Positions 18,770 to 29,106 are shown, counted from the stretch's first letter. The stretch: 40,414 bases of DNA from Pavlovales sp. CCMP2436 (GCA_026770615.1 MU631346.1:40328-80741), one strand, 5' to 3'. Numbers and translations are program-made. Notes: generated from the letters alone by a model not told the origin.

Positions 18770-21700
18770 TCATGAGAGCTTCATCGCAGCCGCGCAGCGC
18801 TTCACCAGGTCGGCAACGGGCGTCGAGTGATTGGCCGGCTCGTCGGCGAGCTTCTTCCAGCACTCGCCGTGCTTCGGTCCGGCCTCGACGGCGCGCGCGA
18901 GCACGTCCGCCTGCTGCTCGACGGAGCCGTGCTCGAGCTCGAAGGCGAGGTAGTTGGCCCACGCGTCGCCGAGCTTTGGATCAAGTGCTGCAGCGCGATT
19001 GCACCACACGCGCGCCTTGTCCAGCTGTTATGATGATAATGATGATGATGATGATGATGATTGTTGTGAGGTGTTAGGCGTGCGGCGTGCGGCGTGAGGC
19101 ATGAGGCGTGAGTGTGCGTATGAGTATGAGTATGAGTGTGAGTATGGGTATGGGTATGGGTATGAGTATGAGTATGAGTATGAGTATGAGTATCATTATG
19201 ATAATGGTGATTAGTTATATACCATCCAGCTGTAGCGGGCGGGGGGGGGGCGGGGAGTGGTGTGTGTGTGTGGTGAGTGGTGGGGGGGAGGGGTGTGTGG
19301 GTGTGTGTGTGTGTGGGGGGGGTTATGATCACTGATGTATACATCATTATAAACAAAAGTATCATAACGACTGGAGAATGGCGAAATAAATGATTTAGAA
19401 GTATGTGTGTGCGTGTGTGGGGGGGGGGAGGAGGGGGGGACTAAAGCATGCTGATGATACACAATGTAAATATATATAAATATACACACATGTATATCTT
19501 TCTGATAGGAATTCAAGCTGGCGTCTGACTGTTCTGAAAGTTGTGCTGGTCTGAGCGCTGCGTCGCCCATGTATGTGAGTGTGTGTGTGTACAACATATT
19601 ATATACATGATATCTCATATACATATAAATATAAGAGTATACGCAAATAAATCAATAAAGAACTTACAAAATCAATCAATCAATAATATGAATATGTAAA
19701 TATATAAATATAAAAAACATATACATATACATATACATACAAACATACATATATATATTTCTATATTTATATATTTATTTATATTTTTTTACTTATATTG
19801 AATCTAACAAACACACAAATAAATCACCTTGCGATCCCTCCAGAAAAGGCGGGAGACGGCCAGGATCACGTGCGGGTCGTTGTCGCACCGCTTGATCGCA
19901 TCGGACGACTTGGCCTTCTGCGACTGCCGCGGCTCCATGGCGATCGCCTCGGCCCAGAGCACCCCCGCGGTGGGGCACTGCTGCACCGCCTTGGCCATCA
20001 TCGCTGACGCGGCCTGCGCGTTGTTGGCGCGCCGCTCGACGCGCACGGCCTCGAGCCAGAGCGCCGGGTCGCCGGGCGTGCGGATGCGCGCCGACTCGAG
20101 CAACGAGCGCGCCTTGCCCGTGTTCCCGTCGGCTGCCTCGAGCGCCGCCGCGCCGATCCACAGCGCGCTCGCGTCGGGGCAGAGCTTGAGCGCGCGCGCG
20201 TACGTGGCGCGCGCCGCCTCCACCTCGCCGCGGCCCAGCTCGATCGCCGCCTTGGCCGCATGCAGCTCGGCGCTGCGCGCGTGCACCTGCAGCCCACCCG
20301 TGGCGAGCGCGTGCGCGGCGGCCACGTCGGCCAGTGCCTGCTCGAGCCGCACCGAGCGCAGCCACACCTGCTCGGTCCCCGCGCGCTCGCGCGCGCGCGC
20401 GAGCAGCGTGCGCGCGCGCTCGTGCTCGCCCACCTCGAACTCGAGCTGCACGCCGGCCAGCCATACCAGCTCAGAGGTGCCGTTGGCGCGGAACGCGTCT
20501 GTGAGCACCGCGCGCGCGCCGGGCAGGTCGCCCGCCTTCCGCCGCTCCGCCGCCGCCATCAGCCACAGCCCCTCGGCGCGCGGGCAGTACTCGACGGCGC
20601 GGCGGAGGAGCGCCTCGAGGGCCTCGCGCGATCCGTGCGCGCGCTCGTGCGCCGCCGCGCGCTCCCAGACAGAGCGCTTGGTTGGGAAGGCGGCGAGGCA
20701 CGTGGCGAACGTCGCGCGCGCGCACTCGAAGGCGCCCCGGTTGACGAAGGTCTCCGCGTCGTCGAGCCAGATGCGCCGCCGGTCCTCGGGCTCCACGCCG
20801 ATTGGCAGCGCCGCCTTGACGATCGCGTGGCACGTGAGAGGCGCGCCCGCGCGCTCGGCGGCGTGTGCCTCCTCGATCCAGAGCTCGCGTTCGGGCTCGG
20901 CCTCGTGCTGCGCCAGCCACTTCATCGCGCGCACTACGAGCGCGTCGCACTGCTCGCCGTGCCCGTTTGCCTCCTCCAGCTTGATGGCGGCGATCCAGAT
21001 GAGCGGCTCGGTGGGCACGGCCGTGAGAGCACGGTTGAGCACCTTGCGCGCCGCGTCGTAGTTCTCGAGCCGCGCGTGCGCGAGCCACATGTCCACCGAG
21101 TGCGGCACGCACTCGACGGCGCGGGCGAGCATCAGCTTGGCGTCCTCGGGCGACTCGAGGTCAATCGCGGCCTGCCAGAGCTTGACGGAGTTGGGCAGCA
21201 CCTCGAGCGCCTTGCGGAGCACAAGACGGCGGAGTCGCTCGTCCTCCTCAAGCGAGGCGGCATGCAGCCACACCTTGACCGAGGTGGGGACCGCGCGCAC
21301 CGCCTCGGCGAGGATCAGCTTGGCGTTGCCCGTGCCGTGCAGCCGCGCCGCTTCGAGCCAGACGTCCTCTGAGCCAGGGCAGGCGCGGCAGGCCTCCTTC
21401 ATCAGCCCGATAGCCTTGCTCATCTTGCCCGCCACCTCCTCGAGCCGCGCCGAGGCAATCCACGCGGGCGCGTGCGACGGGTTGGTCTGGCGCACCGAGT
21501 CGAGCAGCAGCCGCGCCTTCTTGATGTCGCCAATCTCAGCCTCGGAGGACACCTTGACCGAGGCGAGGTCGGTCAGGTACCCCTTGGGGTCCACCACCGT
21601 CTGCCCGCTGACCGAGTCGCCCGCCAGGTCGAGCTTGACCGAGAGCACCGAGTTGCGCGCCAGGCCGAGCGACTTGAGGTCGGCGAGCGGCGCGTCGGTG

Positions 21701-22284
21701 CTCGCACCGCTCGGCCCGCCCTCGCCGGGCGCGACCATCGTCTCGGTCTCGAGCTGCCGCTTGGCGCCGGCTAGCAGCGTGTCGGGCGCCTTGGTGAAGC
21801 GCTCGTGCCGCTTGGCGGCCTGCGCGCCCTTGATGTGCGCGCCCGGCTCGGGGAGCGCCTCCCACTCCGCGTACGAGACGGTCTCGAGCTCGCGCTTCAG
21901 GTCGGCGAACTGGTGCTGTAGCTTCGGCCGCGACGCGCGGAACTTTGCGAGCTCCTCCTGCTCGCGCGCCTCGCGCCGCGCCTTGCGCCGCTTGTCGAGC
22001 TGCGCGTCGACCTGATCCCACACCTCGTCGGCGGCCTTGTCGTCCTCCTCGTAGGGCGTGTCGCCGAAGAGCCGCTCCTCGTACCCGCTGAACTGGTCGA
22101 ACTTGGTCTCGCTCAAGTCCTGAGGCTTCTGCGGCGCAGAGGGCGCGCCCATCGAGCCCGCCTCGGCGCCGGGCTGCATGCGCGCCGGGCCAATGTCCGA
22201 GCGCGTGGTGAAGCCCGTCGCGCCGCGGCCCAGGCCGGCCACATAGTTGGGCGGCGGCTTGGTGTTGAAGTTGCGCGTCGTCAT
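18770..22284 (-). CDS. PRPF6: PRP6 / PRPF6, tri-snRNP splicing factor (2 exons)
   Basis: PRP6 bridges U5 and U4/U6 snRNPs in the tri-snRNP, in the nucleus. Exon 1 is 22284-19828 (819 codons) and exon 2 is 19024-18770 (84 codons plus TGA), joined in phase 0 at AAG|GT ... AACAG|CTGG, giving 903 residues against about 940 in animals. The N-terminus carries the hallmark YVAGLGRGATGFTTRSDIGP (residues about 14-33), then the GY..RLF..TPYE.DD and RRKARREAREQEELAKFR blocks of the PRP1_N domain. The SGQTVVDPKGYLTDL motif follows, then a long array of HAT/TPR repeats (VWLEAARL, VKLWQAAIDLE, IWIAAIKLEEANG and so on). Exon 2 encodes the final repeats (LGDAWANYLAFELEHGS). No defects are seen, so this gene is very likely functional. 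Confidence 0.95.
19025..19827 (-). repeat. PRP6 intron, microsatellite-rich
   Basis: The 803-bp intron consists largely of simple sequence on the plus strand: TGATGA units at 19030-19062, a GAGTATGAGTATGGGTATGG series at 19110-19200, G/GT-rich tracts at 19236-19322 and 19405-19440, and AT-rich ATACATAT tracts at 19690-19800. A truncated copy of the 143-bp repeat E is embedded at 19502-19570. The 3' splice region on the minus strand is built from CATCAT units ending AACAG. Confidence 0.8.
19502..19570 (-). repeat. 143-bp repeat E, truncated copy in the PRP6 intron
   Basis: The reverse complement reads ATGGGCGACGCAGCGCTCAG, then CCAGCACAACTTTCAGAACA, and ends TTGAATTCCTATCAG, matching the last 69 bp of the 3646-3788 element. 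The conserved CCTATCAG end supports this as the true 3' end of the family. The 5' part is missing. Confidence 0.8.
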
Positions 22285-22589
22285 CTCGCAAGTCCCGTCC
22301 TCGGAGATCTCGATCTGCGAGTCGTGGCGCCGCTATGCTATCCTCGGTAGCCCCTTCACGATGGGGGCAACGAGTGGCAGATCCAAGGGTGATTGGTCAG
22401 GGTAAACAAGGAGGCGTTCAAGTCCCGTCTTGGTTCTTTTTGCCCTTCTAGCGCAGCGGGGCGGGAAGGCCGCGGAGCGCGTGGCCACCTGTTTGTAGTC
22501 GTTGGAGAGGCCCTGGCCGCGCCCGCACGTCCTGCGCTCGCGCTCGCGCGCGTCAGTGGACGCGAATTTACGCACGATTAGCACTGGTA
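22285..22589. promoter_or_regulatory. Probable PRP6 promoter region
   Basis: The interval upstream of the PRP6 start is GC-rich and has no conserved ORF. A TTCAAGTCCCGTCTTGGTTC segment at about 22417-22436 resembles a tRNA T-arm/B-box and could be a SINE or tRNA relic, but a full cloverleaf was not found. No TATA box near the start codon is obvious. Confidence 0.3.
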
Positions 22590-22800
22590 ATGTGCCGCGG
22601 TGCCGGTCAGAGGGGGGCAGCCTACGACCAGGTCAAATAATTCCCGAAGGCAGAGACGAGACCTGGCCAGTATATTTTTAAATATATACATCTGCATTAG
22701 ATTTGTATCTAACTTATCGAAAAGGAGAGGCAGATAACTAACTGCTTCTTAAAATTACATACGAAAATTCAAAATGCTATATATTATTGTATCCTAAATT

Positions 22801-23640
22801 TCACACTTTTGAAAATGTTGCAGCGCTCAGTCTCTGGTGGCCCCACCTTGAGCTCGTCAACGGCGCGCGCGCGCGCACCACCATGTAGAGCGCTGTCGCC
22901 GCGTCCCGCCGCAAAGCGATGCGCTCGGGCACTCGCTCCTCGAGCGCTTGGGCGACGAGCTCGCCGACCTTGAGAGCCAGCGCAGACGCCACGAGGAGCT
23001 CGACCACTTTCGCAATCGAGCCGGCGGCGTGGTACTGCAGGCACGCGAGCACACCCTTGCGCGGGTGGATGGGGGCAGCATTGCGCTGCCGCGTCTGGAA
23101 GGAGGAGTCGTCCTGCTCGTCGATCGGCACAGCAGCGCGGCTGCGCCACATGAGCTCCATTCGCGTGAATTGTCCGAGCGTCCACAATCCCCAGTCGTCG
23201 TTCTCGCCGCCAGTGCCAGGCTCGCGCTTTGCATCAGGCAGCTCTTGTGTTGGCAGCGCACGCCCGTGCGAATCGCGCCGCGCCGGCTCGGCGTCAGGCG
23301 CGAGCTGGGGCTGGGGCTCGGGTTCGAGACTGGGCATCACCACGTTGATAAAGTGCACGATCCTGCAGCGTAGGCCTCGCGGTCGAATGGTCGACCTTGA
23401 GCTGCTTGCGGTCGTCCTGGCCGGGTGGCATCGCCCGCAAGAATGTAGCCTAGACGTTTCCACGGCGACGAACCTTGTGCACCATCACGTCCTCAGTCAC
23501 CTTCACGATAACGACGCCGTCATCGTGCGAAAGCGCGCGAGGAGCACATCGGCCTCGGTCGCAAGGAGGACCAGAGAAGAGGCGGGGTCGATCTCATGGC
23601 CGAGCGGGGGGAGGAACAGCGCGATATCTCACTTTTAGAA
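22801..23640 (-). pseudogene. Unrecognised coding-like region inside element G
   Basis: On the minus strand the frame from about 23343 to 22801 stays open (PDAKREPGTGGENDDWGLWT, then VVELLVASALALKVGELVAQ and PERIALRRDAATALYMVVRA). Further upstream, separate pieces read LPPLGHEIDPASSLVLLATE, ADVLLARFR and DDGVVIVKVTEDVMVHKVRR in shifted frames with a stop between. Composition is protein-like with amphipathic helices, but I recognise no family. It may be a captured host gene or the gene of element G. The breaks suggest it is dead. Confidence 0.35.
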
Positions 23641-23704
23641 AGTTTTGGGGCTGGTGAAGTGATATATCCATGGCGGCCCCACAACTTTCTAAAAGTGAGA
23701 TATC
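23623..23704. repeat. 29-bp-arm hairpin
   Basis: GATATCTCACTTTTAGAAAG, continuing TTTTGGGGC (23623-23651), is repeated as its reverse complement at 23676-23704 with a single mismatch, leaving a loop of about 24 bp. It lies exactly at the junction between the coding-like interior and the right arm of element G. It could be a tiny foldback element or a structural part of element G. Confidence 0.7.
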
Positions 23705-23865
23705 TTGAAATAAGATCACTTTGTTAGTTACTGATTTGGCATCCTCTTCCCTCCAAATTCTCAATTTTCTGAAAAATTCATACAATACAGCTCGTCGAGA
23801 CTACAGCGAGCTCTGCCTTAAATTGTTAGAAATCACCTGTCGTTCCGCACTTGCGGGCTGACTTC

Positions 23866-24113
23866 GACTCGGGATGCGCGCCTTCGCCGTGCCCACCGCC
23901 GCAGAGGACGGTCATGGGTTTGCGGCAGCGGTGGGCGATGGCGGCAGTGTTGGATGGCGCGGAGAGGGAGGGCACGGAGTGGCGAGCGCAGCGAGCTCGC
24001 GGGGCCGGACGAGGCGACAGGGTTGATCGCCCGCGGCAGCTACGGTTGCTGCGAGCTCACGCCGCAGGGCCGACGTGAAGAGACCGTCTCGCAAGGATGG
24101 AGAGCTGTCCGCG
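23866..24113. other. GC-rich spacer, no gene recognised
   Basis: Overlapping open frames exist, but with low-complexity Arg/Ala-rich translations only. No motif or repeat match was found. Confidence 0.4.
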
Positions 24114-24246
24114 GCTGACGTTGCGTGCGCGGCTGGCGCTACGCACGTGGCTGACGTTGCATGCGTGGCTGACGCTGCACGCGCGGCTGACGCTGCACGC
24201 GCGGCTGACGCTGCACGCGCGGCTGACGCTGCACGCGCGGCTGTCG
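24114..24246 (+). repeat. 18-bp tandem minisatellite
   Basis: About seven copies of an 18-bp unit approximating GCTGACGCTGCACGCGCG. The last four are nearly perfect and the first three are diverged (ACGTGGCTGACGTTGCATGC). Because 18 is divisible by three, open frames run through it and yield Ala-Ala-Asp-like repeats, but nothing indicates that it is translated. Confidence 0.85.
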
Positions 24247-25311
24247 CGACAGTTGATCGGAGGAATAGCGGCGACGACCAAGACGATGGCACGAGTCATC
24301 ACTGCTACAACAGCCAAGACGGTTGCGCGTGCAGCGTCAGTGCGTAGAGCCAAGCCAAGACGGTTACGCGCCTGCACAGGTGAGGCGCTACAGACGCTAC
24401 AGTCTTGACACTACTGCGCTGCAACTCGCCATTCGTTCCTTCATGGCCAGCCTAGTCGCATCTAGGGGACTGTTGCTACTAATGCAACTACTAGATCAAT
24501 GTGACCCTAGCATAGCGCGGCAGCTTGATTAGAGTACTCGCTGTGCCAGGTCCTGTGCAGCGGCGCCCCTCAGCCCGAGCCGGCTGGCGCGCGAGAGGGC
24601 TTTGGAGAGCTCCTCCGTGTCATCTTCTGGGTCGTCCACGTTTTGATCACTCAAAGGCCCTGCTTCTTGAAGTCCTTTCCACTGAGCTCGCGATAGTTTC
24701 ACACCTTGCCGACAATCTCCTCGTCGCCAAAGAGCCTGGCCGTGCGGTGGCGCGTGCGCGGGGGGGGGGGGGGGGGGGCAACAGTCAGATAGGTTATTCT
24801 CCGGGGGGGGGGCGGGGGGGATAGGGATAGGGATAGAGATAGAGATACATATACCCACACTGGCCATATATATAGATATTGATATAGATATAGATACGAA
24901 CATAAAAAATAATAGAAATAATGCTGTTATTATTATTACTATTGAGACGTATATGTATACAAATATTTAAAATCAAAGAACAATCACGAGTAAATTATAA
25001 ACTGAAAAGGGAATAAAGAGACTGACGATGATAAAGATGACGAACGTAATAACTATTAAAGTTATGGTTTCTGCCTGTTACCTCGAGAGGGAAGAGCAGC
25101 GCGGTTACGATGTGGCAGGTGTGCGCCTCCTTGAATAAATTATCCAGCTCGGCGAGCGTCGCGCGCTGTTTAATGGTAGGGTTGTATGTGTGCGTGTGGG
25201 GGAGGGATGGAGGGGAGAGGGGAGGGGTTAGGGCTGGGGATAGGGTTCCCTTCGAGAGCTTGAGCATGGCATTGATCGTCTTGACGAATGTCATGGCGCG
25301 CGAGGGGGTCA

Positions 25312-25466
25312 CCGGCTCTTAGAAAAGGCGTAACGTACGGGGATTATCCGTGGGGCCCCCAGGGCCCCGTGGGCCCCCGGGCTATGTGACAAGTTAGTTA
25401 TATGTTAGTCACATAGGCGCCTCCGGCGGGGCCCCCGGGGGCCCTGCGGGGCTTTCTAAGAGCCGG
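25312..25466. mobile_element. New MITE H, copy 1 (155 bp, 8-bp TSD)
   Basis: The ends are perfect inverted repeats CCGGCTCTTAGAAA...TTTCTAAGAGCCGG. The direct flanks GGGGGTCA at 25304-25311 and 25467-25474 are exact 8-bp target-site duplications. The centre is palindromic (CTATGTGAC...GTCACATAG) and the shoulders are runs of G/C (GGGGCCC, GCCCCCGGGGGCC). No ORF. It is inserted in a coding-like exon. An 8-bp TSD is typical of hAT (also P-type) elements, so it was probably mobilised by such a transposase. Confidence 0.9.
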
Positions 25467-25528
25467 GGGGGTCATATTGCCGATGTTGTCCGCGCCTGAG
25501 CCAGATTTGATGACAAACTGGCGCTCAC

Positions 25529-25875
25529 CTATACAAACAAAATCTAAATGAGACACGGTCAGCCCTGCCTTAGTCATAGCCCTGTCTCAAGCAATAGCCC
25601 AATCTCTAAAATCAGCCGTTCATCGTAATATTAATATGGGTAACGAGAAGAAAAGAAAAGACTAAAAAGACTGAAAACGTAAAAAAATTGATTACCCCGC
25701 CCCCTCCCCCCCCCACCCACACACACACCCACACGCACAGATTTACAAAATCTTGCCAGCCCGCCTAATGTGCGCACCAGAACATGGTCCGAGCATCTCC
25801 ATTTATTCTCCTCCTCCGACAGCTCGTGGAGACGTATTCGGGTCCTTTGCCCTGCGGGAGGGATACGGGTGACGA
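25529..25875. other. Intron-like simple-sequence spacer
   Basis: Contains a purine-rich AGAAGAAAAGAAAAGAC tract, a C-rich tract and CACACACACC repeats near 25700-25735, with no conserved reading except the edge of the piece to the right. It fits an intron of the unrecognised minus-strand gene. Confidence 0.35.
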
Positions 25876-26664
25876 TTAGCTGAGCAAACACTGGGCATCG
25901 CACACACTGGGGAACGCGCGGCACCTGCTGCAGCATAGCGTAGATCTCGCCACGAAATCTGCGCCGAGGCCCTCGCCCTCGTAATTCACGCCCGTTGTCA
26001 GCACGTGGGGCTCCGAGCTGACCGAGAACACCCAGTCCGAGCCTACTGCCTCCCGGGAGTAGCGCACGCCAGCCCCGCAGTTCTTGTGGCTGATGCACCC
26101 CAAGCAGCGCGCGACCGTGGCGTCATGCTGCCCACCGCACTTGAGCCCAAAGTCGAAGCCCCATTAGGACCCGGCGAAAAATTTCATCTCCGCGGGCGTA
26201 GTTCTGCCATCGAAGCGCTCCTCTTCGACGCACTTGATGTTGCGCGTGCCTCTCTCGCGGCCACCGCCCCTCCCGCACACCCGCCGTTTCCCGCTTCCCG
26301 CAGCATCACCTTGCTCTCCCTGCTCATCATCCCGCCCCTACTCATCGTCCCGCCCCTCCTCATCAGTCTCATCATGCTACCCTTCACGCCCAAGCTCAAA
26401 CTCATCGCCGCCGCCGCCGCCGCCTTCGAACTCATCCTCCGCACCATTCGAACCCATCCACCGCCCTGCAGTCTGAAGGGCAGCATGCGGTTTACACCTG
26501 GGCTGCGAGGGGAATGCAGCCGCGAAACGAGCTCAGTCTCGTGCGGGTCCCGGCGCCCGAACGGGCTGAGCGGAGCGCCTAGCCCCGACGCATCATTGCC
26601 GCCCTCATCATGCTCAGACGCATCTGCCCACCAGGCGCACGGCGATGCTGCCGCCGAGAACCCA

Positions 26665-26740
26665 GGTTTTTTTTCAAAATACTTGGGTTGGGCACCCGTG
26701 AAACTTGGGTGAAAATTCAGAACCTTCATAGTTCTGCATG
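26665..26740 (-). repeat. Dispersed repeat C, copy 2
   Basis: The reverse complement reads AAGGTTCTGAATTTTCACCC, CAAGTTTCACGGGTGCC and AACCCAAGTATTTTGAAAAA, matching the copy at 635-705. The family end near ACCCAAGTA is shared, and beyond it the two copies diverge. Confidence 0.65.
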
Positions 26741-27055
26741 GCTCCTTAATAATTCTACGCGACTCCTCCAACTATGAAGGATATCCAACAGATTTGTACG
26801 TTCGATGTCCGATCGTGTCCGTTCGTGTCCGTCCGGTGTCCGTTTGTATGCGTTTGTATGTGTCAATATCCGTTGTGCGAAGGATACTACAATCATAGAC
26901 GGGCATTAAGAAAGCTGGGCATTAAGAAACTGAGCCTTAATGTTGTTGGGAGAAAAATGTAAAAACTGGGCCTCAAAATAATAACGAGATACCTTAAGAA
27001 CGAAGAAAAAAATGCCTCAATTTTTCTGCGGTTTTCTTATATTTTCCAACCTCGC

Positions 27056-27165
27056 CTCTACCACTACCATCCCTGCTGCCAGGACTAACGTCTGACGTCG
27101 ACCAAGTCAGTGAGTGAACAACACCTGTTGAACCATGCTGAGCCGCTATATATATATATATACTT
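27056..27165 (-). repeat. Dispersed repeat B, copy 4 (extended form)
   Basis: Carries the same CTACCACTACCATCCCTGCT start and repeat B core as 16425-16545, differing at few positions, and ends in a perfect TATATATATATA tract. Confidence 0.8.
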
Positions 27166-27203
27166 TAAAGAGGGGATTTGCAGGGGCCGGCGGTCTTGCC
27201 GGG

Positions 27204-27349
27204 CCGGCTCTTAGAAAAGGCGTAACGTACGGGGAATATCCGTGGGGCCCCGTGGGCCCCCGGGCTATGTGACAAGTTAGTTATATGTTAGTCACATAGG
27301 CGCCTCCGGCGGGGCCCCCGGGGGCCCTGCGGGGCTTTCTAAGAGCCGG
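27204..27349. mobile_element. New MITE H, copy 2 (146 bp, 8-bp TSD)
   Basis: The same TIRs (CCGGCTCTTAGAAA) and interior as copy 1, minus a 9-bp GC-rich block. Flanks TTGCCGGG at 27196-27203 and 27350-27357 are an exact 8-bp duplication, different from that of copy 1. The near identity of the copies and the perfect TSDs indicate recent movement. Confidence 0.92.
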
Positions 27350-27473
27350 TTGCCGGGTAGAGTACTTACAGTACTTCCTAAACCCATGTCCAAGCCTTGC
27401 CCCTCCTGCCCATGCCCTGGCCCTCGCACTGTCCCTGTCTCTGGACCTTCATTATAACGTATGTACGTGGGGC

Positions 27474-27980
27474 TAGGCCTTACCTGGGGGCGGACGGGCT
27501 ATGGCCTCGGTCACCCCCTGTCAGTCCGCAAGTGGGGACGACAATCCTGAGCACTGTTCGCCTCCATAATTGAAGACAGAGCTCGCTCTAGGCTTGCTGT
27601 ATTCGTCTCGGAGAGCTCTATTCTATACATTTATCAGAAATTTGTGAATTTGAATGCATGGGGTAGTAAATCAGTAACTAACTAGTGATCTTATTTTAAA
27701 AGGGGGGATTGGTGGATGCAGTATTTAGCACAACGAAAAAATATCAAAATGTGATATTTTTTGAATACAGTGTATAGCATTTAAAAAAAATCGTATGTAA
27801 TTTTAAGAAGTAAGTTAGTTATTGGGCGTCCATTTCTATAAGAAGTTAGATACGAATCTACTGCAGATACATATATTTAAAATTTTATTAGCCATATTTC
27901 GTTCTTGTCTTCGGCGAAGCGCTCAGGATGAATGTCCTCTGACAGGGGGTGACCTGAGCCAGAGCCGACGTAAGGCTAGG
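27474..27980. mobile_element. Repeat element G, short (deleted) form
   Basis: A roughly 507-bp unit with imperfect inverted ends: CTAGGCCTTACCTGGGGGC through GGTCACCCCCTGTCAG on the left, and CTAGCCTTACGTCGGC through GGTCACCCCCTGTC from the right on the other strand. The AT-rich middle has a palindrome around AATATCAAAATGTGATATT. Both halves match, inverted, the outer parts of 22590-23865. Confidence 0.6.
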
Positions 27981-28214
27981 AAATAACACCTAAAGCAATA
28001 AGAACTAACAGACAAGGGGGCTTTATAAACTAAACTCTACTGCCAGTCAGACAGAGCCAGATCAGTAATTAAGAAACTGGGCCTCACTGCCACTGGGCGC
28101 CTAAGAAACCCTAAGAAATTGGGCCTCAGTCGGATTCCCAGCTTTCTTAATGTCCGTCTATGACTGAAAGTTCCAGCCTTTTATTATCCGTTCGCCGTCC
28201 GTTCGTATCCGTTG

Positions 28215-28391
28215 GTGAGGGATACAGGGGATCGCGGGCAATGAGAAGGGCGAATTTTGGGCTTGAGGCTGAGCTTCTTAGCAAATTACATACAAACAAT
28301 GCTTAAATTTTCTCAAATTACATACAAACAATGCAAAAGAACGAGGCTCAGCTTCTTAACACTACGGCTTCTTATTGCCCGCGACACCCTG
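28215..28391. mobile_element. TA-flanked MITE (177 bp), Tc1/mariner-like ends
   Basis: The left end TA|CAGGGGATCGCGGGCAATG, continuing AGAAG, and the right end, which read from the other strand is TA|CAGGGTGTCGCGGGCAATA, continuing AGAAG, form an inverted repeat of about 24 bp with three mismatches. Each end is bordered by TA, the target duplicated by Tc1/mariner-type transposases. Internally CAAATTACATACAAACAATG occurs twice as a direct repeat. No coding capacity for a transposase. Confidence 0.78.
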
Positions 28392-28654
28392 TACGAACGG
28401 AAACAAGGGTACCGGAAGTTGCCCGGGAACCTCGGGATGGTGATGTTGTATTTAAAAGTTTAAAAGAGCTTTTTTTTTTTTTTTTTTTTTTACGCGCTGC
28501 TCGCGTGCTTCCCGGCCCTGGACCTGCCGATTGTGGAAGAGCTGATGCCGCTCAACGACGTGGACTTGTTTCATGATCAGCACTGGCGAGATCATGGAGA
28601 CGAATGCTGCGTCCCGGCATCGTAGACTTAAAGAGCAGGTCGAGCAGACTCATA
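28392..28654. other. Spacer with poly-T tract and a short coding-like piece
   Basis: A run of 22 T residues at about 28470-28491 is followed on the plus strand by YALLACFPALDLPIVEELMP and NDVDLFHDQHWRDHGDECC before a stop near 28623. This is protein-like and could be a host exon fragment carried with a retroposed tail, but no family is recognised. Confidence 0.3.
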
Positions 28655-29106
28655 CCATATAATTTATTTCGCTCGAGTCCTTTCTCTCATTCTCGTCGGT
28701 TCATCACGGCGTCACTTTTATTGCATCAAGTGAATCCGCCGTTCCAGCAGGTCTTCAGCTGCGCCTGTGCTTCTTCACCGCCGCTGAAAAAAATTACATC
28801 GTTGAGTTGCCGGACACGCTGATGTCCTTGCCACATTGCCGCCGCCGCCGCCGCCTTCCATGTGCCGCAGTCGTCCTCGGAGTCGGACGTCCCAGCCGCC
28901 CGCGTTCGACTTCCACCACAGCCGTCTATCCTTCTCTCAAGTTACTGCGGCTGCCGCTGCCACCGTTCCCATCTTCACCACACCCAGTCGCCCACACCCT
29001 AAAACTCTCACCTCACCCCCTCTCCTTTCCCCTCACCGTTTTGGTTGATCGTCAGTCTTAATTTTTCTGGCTGCTTATCATTGGGTCAGACTGTCCCCTG
29101 TTGCTT
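28655..29106. mobile_element. OTU-linked repeat element F, copy 3 (left arm only)
   Basis: TTTATTTCGCTCGAGTCC, the GCCGCCGCCGCCGCC tract and TTGGGTCAGACTGTCC line up with copies 1 and 2 in the same orientation. Homology ends near 29106 (TGTTGCTTCGAAAGTATG), just before the piggyBac-like element, so the OTU part is absent. Confidence 0.65.

Larger units (their letters stand above)
22590..23865. mobile_element. Repeat element G, long form with internal coding-like DNA
   Basis: 22660-22800 is the inverted counterpart of about 27740-27900 (shared: TCTAACTT, CAGATAACTAACT..CTTCTTAAAATTACATACGA, ATGCTATA). 23705-23865 is the inverted counterpart of 27515-27700 (shared: AATAAGATCACT, GTTAGTTACTGATTT, GAGCTCTG.CTT, ACTTGCGG.CTGAC). 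In the 27.5-kb copy these two parts are adjacent. Here they are separated by about 900 bp of GC-rich coding-like DNA, so the 27.5-kb copy looks like an internally deleted relative of this one. Confidence 0.6.
24530..26270 (-). pseudogene. Exon-like pieces of an unrecognised multi-exon gene
   Basis: Several protein-like segments lie in order on the minus strand, separated by simple repeats. About 26250-25880: NIKCVEEERFDGRTTPAEMK, then LKCGGQHDATVARCLGCISH, CGAGVRYSREAVGSDWVFSV and EPHVLTTGVNYEGEG. From a possible acceptor at 25528: ERQFVIKSGSGADNIGN, then SRAMTFVKTINAMLKLSK. About 25165-25085: RATLAELDNLFKEAHTCHIV. About 24740-24660: ARLFGDEEIVGKV, a TGA, then NYRELSGKDFKKQGL and another TGA. 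The Cys/His-rich first piece loosely resembles WRKY/FLYWCH or MULE-type zinc fingers. An in-frame stop occurs in the first piece, and a MITE splits the second. The product is unknown, and grouping the pieces as one gene is inference. Confidence 0.35.
26893..28163. mobile_element. Composite element bounded by a 27-bp inverted repeat
   Basis: TCATAGACGGGCATTAAGAA, continuing AGCTGGG (26893-26919), is inverted at 28137-28163 with one mismatch. Outside both ends lie similar GTCCGTTCGTGTCCG-type blocks, and inside lie further GGGCCTCA/AAGAAACTGGGCCTCA units. Between the arms sit repeat B copy 4, MITE H copy 2 and element G copy 2, so this is a nest of insertions inside an older element. Confidence 0.6.

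Noticed and set aside
19829..22015. Long plus-strand open frames opposite PRP6
   Set aside because: They are GC-rich shadow frames (Ala/Ser/Arg-rich) of a very well conserved minus-strand gene.
22417..22436. tRNA-like T-arm TTCAAGTCCCGTCTTGGTTC, with a similar GAGTTCAAATCC at about 13669
   Set aside because: No acceptor stem, D-arm or anticodon arm could be folded around either site. At most they are SINE B-box relics.
23475..23560. SRP9-like similarity in DDGVVIVKVTEDVMVHKVRR
   Set aside because: Only a short stretch resembles the SRP9 core, and the conserved flanks (DP..R......Y and the C-terminal helix) are not present.
23623..23704. CRISPR-like or attachment-site palindrome
   Set aside because: A single hairpin without repeat-spacer structure or TSD, in a eukaryotic context.
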